A stretch of DNA of 7,305 bases, taken from contig JAJZAL010000256.1 in assembly GCA_021799405.1 (NCBI GenBank), positions 1-7,305 of the forward strand, written 5' to 3'. Shown here piece by piece: positions 1-6,448 of this stretch; positions within the stretch are counted from its first letter, which is position 1; every line of letters begins with the position of its first letter. Made by a program: the position numbers and the translations under genes. Origin of the DNA: Acidobacteriota bacterium (GTDB lineage: Bacteria > Acidobacteriota > Terriglobia > Terriglobales > Acidobacteriaceae). The notes beneath the pieces are model-generated. The model was not told the origin of the DNA. It did no database searches and was given only the letters and a program-made list of their open reading frames with translations.

Positions 1-142
1 GCGTGTCCAGATTGCAGGTGGCACCTTGGCGATCCAGTATGTCCGGTCTTGCTGTAGAACTGCGGCGTCAGTGTTGTCCCCTTGCGCGGTGAAGTGGTAC
101 CCTTCCGGTGCCTCGTAAATGGGCCTCAAAGGAGTGGTGTAA
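1..142. other. Left-edge segment with no assignable gene
   Basis: I cannot assign a gene here. On the + strand all three frames are open from the edge for a short way: one stops at about 55-57, one at about 89-91, and one stays open for 38 codons up to the TAA at 116-118. None of the short translations resembles a family I know. The last could be the C-terminal tail of an upstream gene 24 bases before the apbE start, but its cysteine- and serine-rich content does not argue strongly for coding. I found no convincing -35/-10 pair for the downstream operon, so its promoter may lie outside the window. Confidence 0.4.
128..134 (+). promoter_or_regulatory. Ribosome binding site for apbE
   Basis: AAAGGAG ends 8 bases before the GTG at 143. 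It is the best Shine-Dalgarno match in this part of the window and it decides the start in favour of GTG 143. The alternative is the in-frame ATG at 209, which lies inside the conserved N-terminal ApbE motif. Confidence 0.7.
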
Positions 143-1114
143 GTGGAGGAAGTTCTTTCATCCCGCTCGTCTTCCCGGACAAGCGTCTTCCATCGCTCCT
201 GCTTTGCCATGCACACGCGGTTTTCAATGGTCCTGGTGGGGATCGATCCCGAGAGAGCGGAAGCGCTGGCCATCGAGGCGGAGTATGAGCTGCGCGCCCA
301 GGAGCGCATGATGAGCCGCTTCGATGTGGAGGGCCCGGTTTCAGACTTGAATCGCCGCGCCGTAAATAGCGCGGTCCAGCCGGCACAGGAACTCTGGCAG
401 ATTCTTTCCATGTGCCGCGATTACTGGAACCGCACCCGTGGAGCATTCGACATCACTTTGTGGCCCCTGAATCATCTCTGGCGTGAGCATCTTGAGCGGG
501 GTGAGGAGCCTCCGGAAGAAGCCATCGCGCAGGCCCGCCGCCTGGCGGGATTCGAGCGCGTCCACTTCGATGAGACTGCGCAATCCATCCGCTTCCAGAG
601 CGAAGGAATGAGCATCGACCTGGGCGGATTCGGCAAGGGCTTCGCCCTCGAATCGCTGGCCGGCATCCTGCGCGCGCAAGGTGTGGAGCAGGCGTTTCTG
701 AGTTTCGGCGAGAGTTCCATCACCGTTCTCGGTTCTCATCCTCACGGCCCGGCGTGGCCGGTAGGAATCACCAGCATGTTCAATCCCGGCCAGACGGTTC
801 ATACGTTTTATCTCCACGATGCGTCGCTTTCCTCCTCCGGCACCGCGCCCTTCAATCGCATGGCAGGTCCACGCGCAGTAGGGCAAATCATCAACCCCCG
901 CACCGGCCGTCCCATTGAAGGCTACCGCACCATGTCGGTTGCGTCTCCCAGCGGAGTCGAAGCGGAAGTGCTTTCTACCGCCTTGCTCGTGACTCCCAGG
1001 CACGAGCGCGTCGAGCTTCTCTCTGGATTTTCCATTACCTCGGCCGTTGAAATTGTTTATCATTCCACCTCGGGAGAATTTGCTCCCGAAATTGAGTGGC
1101 AATATGGATCCTGA
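143..1114 (+). CDS. apbE: ApbE-family FAD:protein FMN transferase
   Basis: Proteins of this family use FAD as donor and attach FMN covalently to a Thr or Ser of a target flavoprotein, with Mg2+. The 323-residue length is normal. Family marks in order: FAMHTRF near residues 21-27 (usual form MGTxF), the nucleotide-binding DLGGFGKG at 159-166, FGESS at 188-192 where many members have GG, INPRTG at 250-255 (usual IDPRTG), and EVLST at 275-279 in place of the usual DALxT metal-binding stretch. His before IDP is Gln248 here and the metal-site Asp is Glu275, while Thr279 keeps its spacing. The GTG start is chosen because of a strong ribosome binding site; starting at ATG 209 would cut off the conserved FA of the first motif. 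No lipoprotein or signal peptide is seen, so a cytoplasmic location is likely, unlike classical periplasmic ApbE. Its end overlaps the oxidoreductase start by 11 bases. No flavinylation target with a D-x-x-S/T-G-A-T type motif is encoded in the window. Family is secure; activity is less so because of the substitutions. Confidence 0.93.
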   Translation: MEEVLSSRSSSRTSVFHRSCFAMHTRFSMVLVGIDPERAEALAIEAEYELRAQERMMSRFDVEGPVSDLNRRAVNSAVQPAQELWQILSMCRDYWNRTRGAFDITLWPLNHLWREHLERGEEPPEEAIAQARRLAGFERVHFDETAQSIRFQSEGMSIDLGGFGKGFALESLAGILRAQGVEQAFLSFGESSITVLGSHPHGPAWPVGITSMFNPGQTVHTFYLHDASLSSSGTAPFNRMAGPRAVGQIINPRTGRPIEGYRTMSVASPSGVEAEVLSTALLVTPRHERVELLSGFSITSAVEIVYHSTSGEFAPEIEWQYGS

Positions 1115-2393
1115 TTTGTCTTCTTCATCTGTTCTCATTGGCCGCGAGCATCGGCGCGATTTTCTCAAGCGTCTTGCGCTTGTCGTGGGCTCCTCGTCAC
1201 TGCTGGCCGAAATGCCCTGGTGGTCGCCCTTGCGGGCAGCGCCGGTGAGCGATTCGCCGGCTGACCGCGTTCGCATTGGCCTCATCGGTGTCGGCTCCCG
1301 CGGTAACGTTCATCTCGCCCATTTGCTGCGCACACCCGGCGTTGAAATCGCCGCTCTATGCGACGACTACGAACCGCACCTGCAGGCCGGCCTGGCGAAA
1401 GTGAAAGGCGCAAAGGGTTTTTCCGATTACCGCCAGATGCTCGACATGCCCGGCCTCGACGGCGTTCTTATCGCCACGCCGCTCTATCTCCACGCGCGCA
1501 TGTGCCTCGACGCATTTTCCGCCGACAAGAATGTCTTTTGCGAGAAGAGCCTCGCCTACACGATCGAAGAGTGCCAGGCGATTGCCGACGCCCACCGCGG
1601 CAGCAACAAGGTCTTTCAGATCGGCCATCAACGGATGTTCAGTCCCGTCTTCCTGCGCGCGTATGAACTTGTGCGCAACGGGACGATCGGACCGGTCACG
1701 CAGATCCGCGCCTACTGGCACCGCAACAACAACTGGCGCCGGCCCGTGCCCAGTCCCGACCTCGAACGCCGGATCAATTGGCGGCTTTACCGGGCTTACT
1801 CCTGCGGGCTCATGACTGAGCTTGCCTCCCATCACATGCAGGTGGCCAACTGGTACCTCGGCGCCTATCCCATCTCCTGTGCGGGATTCGGAAGCATCAA
1901 TTACTGGAAGGACGGACGCGAAGTCTATGACAACGTTAATCTGGTCTACCGCTACGCCAACGGTACCAGCGTCGTCTACGACTCGATGATCAGCAATAAA
2001 TTCTATGGCATGGAAATTCAGGTCATGGGCCCGCGCGGAACCATCGAGGCGGAACGAGGAAGGATTTATTCCGAGAATCCTCCGCCCCCGGCCGGTATCG
2101 TGCAGCTCATCAATGGAATCGAGCATGGGTTCTTCGACACGGTGCCTATCGGCGGGCCCAGTTGGGTGCCCGACCTGAAGAAAGACGTCAGCGGAGACCC
2201 GCTCGTGGATGAGAAGATTACCGACGACGGAACCGCCCTCGAGTTGGCCGCCTATGCAAACTCGATTCGTCAGGGCAAGCCCATTCCCGGAATGATGGAG
2301 CAGGCCTGCAGAGCCGGCGTGTGCGTCCTTATGGGAGAAACGGCCATGGAACAGCAGAAGGAGATCGCCTGGCCGGAAGGATTCAGGATATGA
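1104..2393 (+). CDS. Tat-exported Gfo/Idh/MocA family oxidoreductase
   Basis: This 429-residue protein is an NAD(P)-dependent oxidoreductase-like enzyme of the Gfo/Idh/MocA family, whose members usually act on sugars, inositols or glycosides. Residues 17-22 (RRDFLK) are a twin-arginine motif, followed by a hydrophobic stretch at about 24-35 and a possible AxA-like cleavage region near LRAAP (43-47), so folded export with bound cofactor is expected. The Rossmann fold begins at 56 with GVGSRG (62-67), then ALCDD, the DGVLIATP strand and CEKSL (146-150), where the usual EKP is EKS with the lysine (148) kept. The C-terminal domain has ELASHH at 239-244, matching the family's GxxxDxGxHxxD region, with His243 kept, Asp replaced by Glu239 and the last Asp replaced by Gln. 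ATG 1104 has GAGTGG just upstream. A TTG 57 bases earlier (1047) also opens the frame but would overlap apbE by 68 bases and bury the Tat signal. The substrate cannot be told from sequence. Some relatives are GH109-type NAD-dependent glycosidases, so hydrolysis rather than net oxidation is possible. Confidence 0.94.
   Translation: MDPDLSSSSVLIGREHRRDFLKRLALVVGSSSLLAEMPWWSPLRAAPVSDSPADRVRIGLIGVGSRGNVHLAHLLRTPGVEIAALCDDYEPHLQAGLAKVKGAKGFSDYRQMLDMPGLDGVLIATPLYLHARMCLDAFSADKNVFCEKSLAYTIEECQAIADAHRGSNKVFQIGHQRMFSPVFLRAYELVRNGTIGPVTQIRAYWHRNNNWRRPVPSPDLERRINWRLYRAYSCGLMTELASHHMQVANWYLGAYPISCAGFGSINYWKDGREVYDNVNLVYRYANGTSVVYDSMISNKFYGMEIQVMGPRGTIEAERGRIYSENPPPPAGIVQLINGIEHGFFDTVPIGGPSWVPDLKKDVSGDPLVDEKITDDGTALELAAYANSIRQGKPIPGMMEQACRAGVCVLMGETAMEQQKEIAWPEGFRI
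2375..2380 (+). promoter_or_regulatory. Ribosome binding site for the small membrane gene
   Basis: GGAAGG lies inside the last codons of the oxidoreductase gene, 9 bases before the ATG at 2390. With the ATGA overlap it supports translationally coupled expression and picks ATG 2390 over the further-upstream in-frame ATG at 2321, which lies well within the oxidoreductase gene. Confidence 0.6.
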
Positions 2394-2671
2394 GAGATAT
2401 TGTCATCTCGCAGCAACACATCCGCCGCGAATTGCAGATCTTTTTCGTCTGCATCCTTGTGGCTCTTGCCGTCAACGTCTACTCCATCGTCCACTTCAAA
2501 ACTCATTGGACGGAGCTGTTCACTACCTTTCACATCACGCTCGCTGTCGCGGCCGCACTTTTCGTGCTTCTGGCCTTGCTGCGCGGCATCGCCGTTTGTG
2601 GCAAACGGATTCTACGGCGCAAGGCGGGAACGCCGGGAGCGGAGCAGGCAGGACTTTCGCAAAAGGCTTAG
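2390..2671 (+). CDS. Small two-helix membrane protein, function unknown
   Basis: This is a 93-residue protein with no function I can name. Two hydrophobic segments are clear: about 17-36 (IFFVCILVALAVNV and following) and about 47-69 (FHITLAVAAALFVLLALL and following). The N-terminus is polar (ISQQHIRRELQ), the link between helices is short with KTHWTEL, and the C-terminal tail is basic (GKRILRRK, 71-78). The positive-inside rule puts both ends in the cytoplasm and the KTHWTEL loop outside. The start overlaps the oxidoreductase stop as ATGA, and a GGAAGG site sits 9 bases upstream, so it is co-translated with that gene. I recall similar short proteins with an ISQxxIRREL start and a two-helix layout next to Gfo/Idh genes in Bacteroidetes and Acidobacteriota, but this is memory and unchecked. 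A membrane partner or anchor for the exported oxidoreductase is a guess from context. Coding is well supported by the coupling and the helix pattern. Confidence 0.78.
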   Translation: MRDIVISQQHIRRELQIFFVCILVALAVNVYSIVHFKTHWTELFTTFHITLAVAAALFVLLALLRGIAVCGKRILRRKAGTPGAEQAGLSQKA

Positions 2672-2892
2672 GGCGGCCAGACGAGGGCAAGCTCGAACCG
2701 TGTATCCCGTGGATTCTTCCGGTGGCTGGAAATTGCTGCTGAGAGAACACGGCGAATCCCTCAGCCATAGCGCAAATGCGAAAGAGCGGAATCCTGAAGA
2801 AGCGCTGCGAGATGATGCCGTAGCTGCAACGGCTTGCCCCGATGCAGGGAACAACTGCTCACCTGGGCGCATCATCCCCTCCCGTCTCACTC
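2672..2892. other. Convergent intergenic region without a clear terminator
   Basis: Both flanking genes end here. I see three weak hairpins: GCTGAG/CTCAGC (2738-2743 with 2760-2765, 16-base loop), GCCGT/ACGGC (2817-2821 with 2829-2833, 7-base loop) and CCGTCT/AGACGG (2882-2887 with 2895-2900, 7-base loop, overlapping the stop of the - strand gene). None is followed by a T-run on either strand, so none qualifies as an intrinsic terminator; Rho-dependent ending or a missed signal remains possible. Open frames through this stretch are out-of-frame extensions of the neighbours with no recognisable family. Confidence 0.5.
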
Positions 2893-5800
2893 TCAGACGG
2901 TGGATCTTGGCTCTTCAAGCTGTCGTAGCATCTCCGCTGCGAACAGGTGGTTGGGATCTTCAGTGAGCGCGTCGCGCAGAAGTGTTACGGCCTTCGCGCG
3001 ATCACCGAGGCCTTCGCTGGCCAGAGCATTCAGCAGCAATGCCTCGACGCGGTTGCGCTTGCTCAGGTCCTCGTGAAAGAGAAGCATGGCCGGCAGCGAT
3101 GTGGCGAAGTAATCCACCTTGGGTTCACGCATCATTCTTTCGGCAGAAACTTCCGCCATCTGTGCCAGGACCGCAACGGCGCGCTGCTCATCGCCCAACG
3201 CGCGCAAGGCGAGCGCCTGATAGTAAGAGTGCATCCCCACCTCAGGCAGCGGAGCTGCGGCAGCAGTCCAAAAGCCGTGGGCTGAACTCGAATCTCCGAG
3301 TTGCCGCGCGGCCATGCCGGATAAATAATCCAGATCGCGCTCCAGCGTCAGCAGGTGTTTGCCCTCGCCCAGATTTTCCGGATAATGCCGCGCCGCCTCA
3401 AAGTGGCGCAATGCTTCGGCGCCTTCGCCGGCCTCCAGCGCCGCTTTGCCCAGCGCGCGATGCGCATTCACATATTGCGCTGACACCAGGCCCTCCCCGC
3501 CTTCCCAGGGGCTGAAGCGGCGCCGGTCCAGGTTCTCCAGCGCTATTTGCCATTGCCGGGTTTGGTTCAGGAGAGTTGTATGCTCCACTGTAAGATCGTC
3601 GCGTTGTGCAACAAGCGCGCCGTGCTCTTCGAGGAAACGCAGGCGCTCTTCTGGAGTCGCCAGGCCGGCTCTCTTCTTCAACTGGTCCCATTCGTACAGC
3701 AGACGCGCATCGGCCGGATTGGCTGCAAACGCGCGCTCGTACATGCGATCGGCGGCTTTCGCATCGTGGAAAAAGTTGAACTCTGCGATGCCGAGGTTGC
3801 GCCAGGGTATGGAGAACCCCGCGTCTAACTCGATCGACTTGCGCCAGCAGCGAATGGCATCTTCATACCGGCGCTTGTCGTAGTAGAGATTTCCGAGATA
3901 GTAGTGCGCTTTGGCGGCCGCGGGATTTCGCGCGATCGCCGCCTCCAGCACGATCATCTCTTCAAGCCGCGCCGGAAAGCAATAACGCGGCGAAGCGGCC
4001 TCGGCACGCGCCGCATACTCGTTCGATTCCTGCTGGTGCTCGATCATGGAGCAGAGCCAGGAGAGCGTGTACCAGAGCATCGGCTGGTCCCAGCGCGCCT
4101 CGCGGATGCAGGCCTGCAGCAGATCGGCCGCCTCGTCGCCAAGACCGCTCCACGCAAGGTCGTAGACGACATCGAGCAGCGTTTGGACGTCGCCTTCGAG
4201 CGCCGAGACGAAGTGGCGCAGGTCCTCAGCGTTGCGCATCAGGAGAAACTGTTCCGCCATGGTGCGGAAATCGAGCCGGTCGAGCGACAAGGTGACTGAG
4301 ATCGCATCCTGCGCCTCGTCGTTCCGGCCCAGCCTGCGCAGCAGCGAAGCTTTCAGCGCACGCGCCTTGAGATTCTCGACATTCGTGCTCAGGCTCCGCT
4401 CAACCTGCTCCAACGCGCCTGCGAAATCGCCGCGTGCTGCGCTTATCGAAGCCAGCGCATAATATCCGCAGCTTTGCCAGGCATAATTCCATACGCACTT
4501 GTGAAAGGCTTCATACGCTGCGGCGATCTTTCCCTGGTAGAAGCGTGCCAATCCCAGGTTGTAAAAAGGCTCGCCGTCATGGGGGTTGGGATTTCTGAGG
4601 GTGAGTCGCTGAATGGCGGTTGCAAAGTGCTTTTCCGCTTCCTCAAATTGCCCTCGACGAAGATAGAGCAATCCCATGGAGTTATTGAGCCGTGCGTCGC
4701 CGGGGTCGCGCCTGAGGCCCTCAAGCCAGTAGTTCTCAGGGGATCGCGTGGCGTGGCGATATTGCTCCAGATGCAGCCCAGTCAGATAAAGTTCGTCGGT
4801 ACTGGCGAGCTGCGCCGGCGGCAAAGGCTCCGTAGCTGGATACGGCAACGGCCGCTCCACGGCCTTTTCCGGCTGGTACGCGATCATTTCCTCACCCGCA
4901 TCGTCGAGGACGGTCAGGCAAAGCTCTTCCGGTGTCGCGCCGGATACATCGAGCTGCTCAGTGAATGGTTCACCCGGCGCCAGCTCGCATCTGCGGTCGA
5001 GCAGCGGTTCGCGATTGCGTGTCAGCAGCACGCGCACGCTACGCGGCGAAGTAACACAGACACCAACGCGCACCTTCTCTGCCTCGCATTTGAGATTCAC
5101 CGCGGCTTCGGTGTTGGCGTTCTTCGCCGGCCCGATCTTCTGAATCGGGTACCAGTATTGGCTGAATATCTTGGTTTCGTGCGGTTGCAGCCATGAGAAG
5201 TCCGGCTGATTGTCCGTGTAGGCGCCGGCCATCAGCTCGACGTAAGGGCCATCTTCGTCAGTCAAATTGCGGTCCCACGCATAGCCGAACTCCGCGTTGC
5301 CCCACGTCCAGAGCTTTTTGCCGGGAGCCACATGGTGGTTTGAAGTGTGAACCAGCCCCGCCTCGCGCGCGTGATCATACCCACCAAAATAGTCATATTT
5401 TGACTCGGTAACCATGTACGAAGTGGGAACCGGAATGTTCTTGTACCAGGAAATATCTGTACCCGGAGCGTAATCCACTCCGTAATAAGTGCCGCGTGCG
5501 ATGGGATAAGAAGTGATCGCCCGCTTGGCGTGGTCGGCGACGAAAGTAACGTCGGGCGGGAAGAAAGCCTGGTACTGTTCGTGCACACGCACGGCAACAT
5601 TGCTCCACCAGTGGAACGTCTGCGGCAGGGGCGTGCGGTTAAACAGGCGAACCCGCAGTTCGATAAGGGCTTTCCCGGGCATCAGGCGAATACCTGCCAT
5701 TCCCTTCATGCGCAGCATGGGATCGTGTTCGCTGAGCCACACCGTGCAGCTGCCGTCGGCGCTCTTTTCCGCCTGTGCGTGAACCGGCATATACGTTGAG

Positions 5801-6192
5801 GGGCGGTGATGCTGCGGCCAGTTGAATTCAACGCCCCCGGAGATCCACGGACCGAGCAGTCCGACCAGCGCCGGCTTGATGACATGCTGGCGGTAGAAGA
5901 AGTCGTAGCCGTTGGTTTTGTCGAGGCCGCAATGGATTCGTCCGCCGATTTCGGGCAGAATCATCAACTGGACATATTCGTTCTCCAGCACAATGGCGCG
6001 ATAAGTCTTTTCAACTTTCTCAAGAGCCACGCGATCCGTGAAGGGATTCGGATAGACCTTTCCACTGCTGCCCTGATAGACACGATTCTCGAAGAACATG
6101 GGGTTCGGGTCGGCATCCTGAACCGGATAGGTAGGAACTACGATCTGCTGTTCGAAGCAGCTTACCGCCTGGTGCGTAGCAGGATTACTCAC
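2893..6192 (-). CDS. DUF5107 domain protein with C-terminal TPR repeats
   Basis: This is a large protein (1,099 residues from the GTG at 6192). The N-terminal part, about residues 30-340, matches the DUF5107 family, which has a galactose-mutarotase-like look: LPEIGGR at 79-85 recalls the opening motif of aldose epimerases, and WISGGVEFNWPQHHRP at 116-131 is a strong family signature with paired histidines. A beta-rich linker (about 360-460) follows. From about 500 to the end there are at least nine TPR-like helical pairs, for example at about 501-530, 760-785, 905-935 and 1050-1085. TPR arrays usually bind partner proteins. No signal peptide or membrane helix is seen, so it is likely cytoplasmic. 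A carbohydrate-binding or sugar-processing role is inferred from the fold likeness and the LacI-like neighbour; no reaction is known to me. GTG 6192 is preferred because GGTGAG lies 6 bases ahead; the TTG at 6207 would add five residues and has no ribosome site. The gene has its own candidate promoter and operator. Confidence 0.92.
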   Translation of the reverse strand: MSNPATHQAVSCFEQQIVVPTYPVQDADPNPMFFENRVYQGSSGKVYPNPFTDRVALEKVEKTYRAIVLENEYVQLMILPEIGGRIHCGLDKTNGYDFFYRQHVIKPALVGLLGPWISGGVEFNWPQHHRPSTYMPVHAQAEKSADGSCTVWLSEHDPMLRMKGMAGIRLMPGKALIELRVRLFNRTPLPQTFHWWSNVAVRVHEQYQAFFPPDVTFVADHAKRAITSYPIARGTYYGVDYAPGTDISWYKNIPVPTSYMVTESKYDYFGGYDHAREAGLVHTSNHHVAPGKKLWTWGNAEFGYAWDRNLTDEDGPYVELMAGAYTDNQPDFSWLQPHETKIFSQYWYPIQKIGPAKNANTEAAVNLKCEAEKVRVGVCVTSPRSVRVLLTRNREPLLDRRCELAPGEPFTEQLDVSGATPEELCLTVLDDAGEEMIAYQPEKAVERPLPYPATEPLPPAQLASTDELYLTGLHLEQYRHATRSPENYWLEGLRRDPGDARLNNSMGLLYLRRGQFEEAEKHFATAIQRLTLRNPNPHDGEPFYNLGLARFYQGKIAAAYEAFHKCVWNYAWQSCGYYALASISAARGDFAGALEQVERSLSTNVENLKARALKASLLRRLGRNDEAQDAISVTLSLDRLDFRTMAEQFLLMRNAEDLRHFVSALEGDVQTLLDVVYDLAWSGLGDEAADLLQACIREARWDQPMLWYTLSWLCSMIEHQQESNEYAARAEAASPRYCFPARLEEMIVLEAAIARNPAAAKAHYYLGNLYYDKRRYEDAIRCWRKSIELDAGFSIPWRNLGIAEFNFFHDAKAADRMYERAFAANPADARLLYEWDQLKKRAGLATPEERLRFLEEHGALVAQRDDLTVEHTTLLNQTRQWQIALENLDRRRFSPWEGGEGLVSAQYVNAHRALGKAALEAGEGAEALRHFEAARHYPENLGEGKHLLTLERDLDYLSGMAARQLGDSSSAHGFWTAAAAPLPEVGMHSYYQALALRALGDEQRAVAVLAQMAEVSAERMMREPKVDYFATSLPAMLLFHEDLSKRNRVEALLLNALASEGLGDRAKAVTLLRDALTEDPNHLFAAEMLRQLEEPRSTV

Positions 6193-6198
6193 GAGAGG

Positions 6199-6204
6199 CT
6201 CACC
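6199..6204 (-). promoter_or_regulatory. Ribosome binding site deciding the DUF5107 start
   Basis: On the - strand GGTGAG is followed by 6 bases and then GTG (6190-6192). The competing TTG at 6205-6207 has only pyrimidine-rich sequence ahead of it. This shifts the preferred start by five codons. Confidence 0.45.
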
Positions 6205-6233
6205 CAATAGAGAAGTCGGCCAGCATCCGTGAT

Positions 6234-6262
6234 GGCGTTACATTCGGCCTGTTGGGAACGCC
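6234..6262 (-). other. Leader hairpin ahead of the DUF5107 gene
   Basis: GGCGTT (6234-6239) and AACGCC (6257-6262) can pair as a perfect 6-base stem with a 17-base loop in the untranslated leader of the DUF5107 transcript, about 40 bases before the GTG start. There is no T-run after it, so it does not look like an attenuator. It could affect leader stability or be chance. Confidence 0.25.
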
Positions 6263-6285
6263 GCAAATGACACGGAAACTGTTCA

Positions 6286-6295
6286 ACGTTAACGT
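6286..6295. promoter_or_regulatory. Palindromic operator candidate for a LacI-type regulator
   Basis: ACGTTAACGT is a perfect 10-base palindrome. An overlapping, imperfect palindrome centred on the CG at 6293-6294 spans 6287-6300 (CGT, two bases, ACGT, two bases, ACG), which resembles the CG-centred sites typical of LacI-family proteins. It covers most of the putative -10 hexamer of the DUF5107 promoter and lies in the gap directly after a LacI-like gene. Repression of the DUF5107 gene by that protein is the simplest inference; binding is not shown. Confidence 0.45.
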
Positions 6296-6319
6296 ACACG
6301 CACGATGAAACTGTGTCAA
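6291..6319 (-). promoter_or_regulatory. Candidate sigma-70 type promoter of the DUF5107 gene
   Basis: On the - strand a perfect TTGACA (6319-6314) is followed after 17 bases by TACGTT (6296-6291). The -10 matches the consensus at only three of six bases, but these include the first TA and the final T. Transcription would begin near 6284, giving a leader of roughly 90 bases. The weak -10 with a perfect -35 and an overlapping palindrome is the layout expected of a repressed promoter. Confidence 0.45.
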
Positions 6320-6448
6320 CATAAGTATTGCATGAAATCGGTGAATGCCTTCGCCATGGAGCGCGAAGATGATAAACCTCCTAAATTCACTTCAAGGGAA
6401 CGGCTGCACCGCAGGCGTGGGAGCAAGCTGTTCTCGCCGGTCTCAAGC

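Noticed and set aside
1047..1103. 57-base upstream extension of the oxidoreductase, starting at TTG 1047
   Set aside because: TTG start with no ribosome site, a 68-base overlap with apbE, and it would push the Tat motif away from the N-terminus. ATG 1104 fits better.
341..1285. Long - strand open frame opposite apbE and the start of the oxidoreductase
   Set aside because: It crosses the junction of two well-recognised + strand genes and its translation shows no domain.
1464..1500. DGVLIATP in the oxidoreductase as a possible ApbE flavinylation site
   Set aside because: It lines up with the ordinary Rossmann strand motif (DAVxIATP) of Gfo/Idh enzymes and lacks the S/T-G-A-T form of known targets.
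2400..2966. 188-codon + strand open frame running through the convergent gap
   Set aside because: Its first half is the out-of-frame reading of the small membrane gene and it has no recognisable domain or ribosome site.
2893..6207. Several long + strand open frames lying opposite the DUF5107-TPR gene
   Set aside because: They are antisense shadows of a GC-rich coding gene; their translations are Arg/Ser/Pro-rich and match no family.
6316..6360. Short - strand peptide ORF (MAKAFTDFMQYLC) with AGGAGG upstream at about 6380
   Set aside because: The AGGAGG is about 19 bases from the ATG, too far for a normal ribosome site, and the peptide runs into the TTGACA of the promoter. Chance is more likely, though a leader peptide is not fully excluded.
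6349..6368. CTTCGC/GCGAAG hairpin with an 8-base loop after the LacI-like gene, as a terminator
   Set aside because: The stem is perfect, but it has only six pairs and no T-run on either strand.
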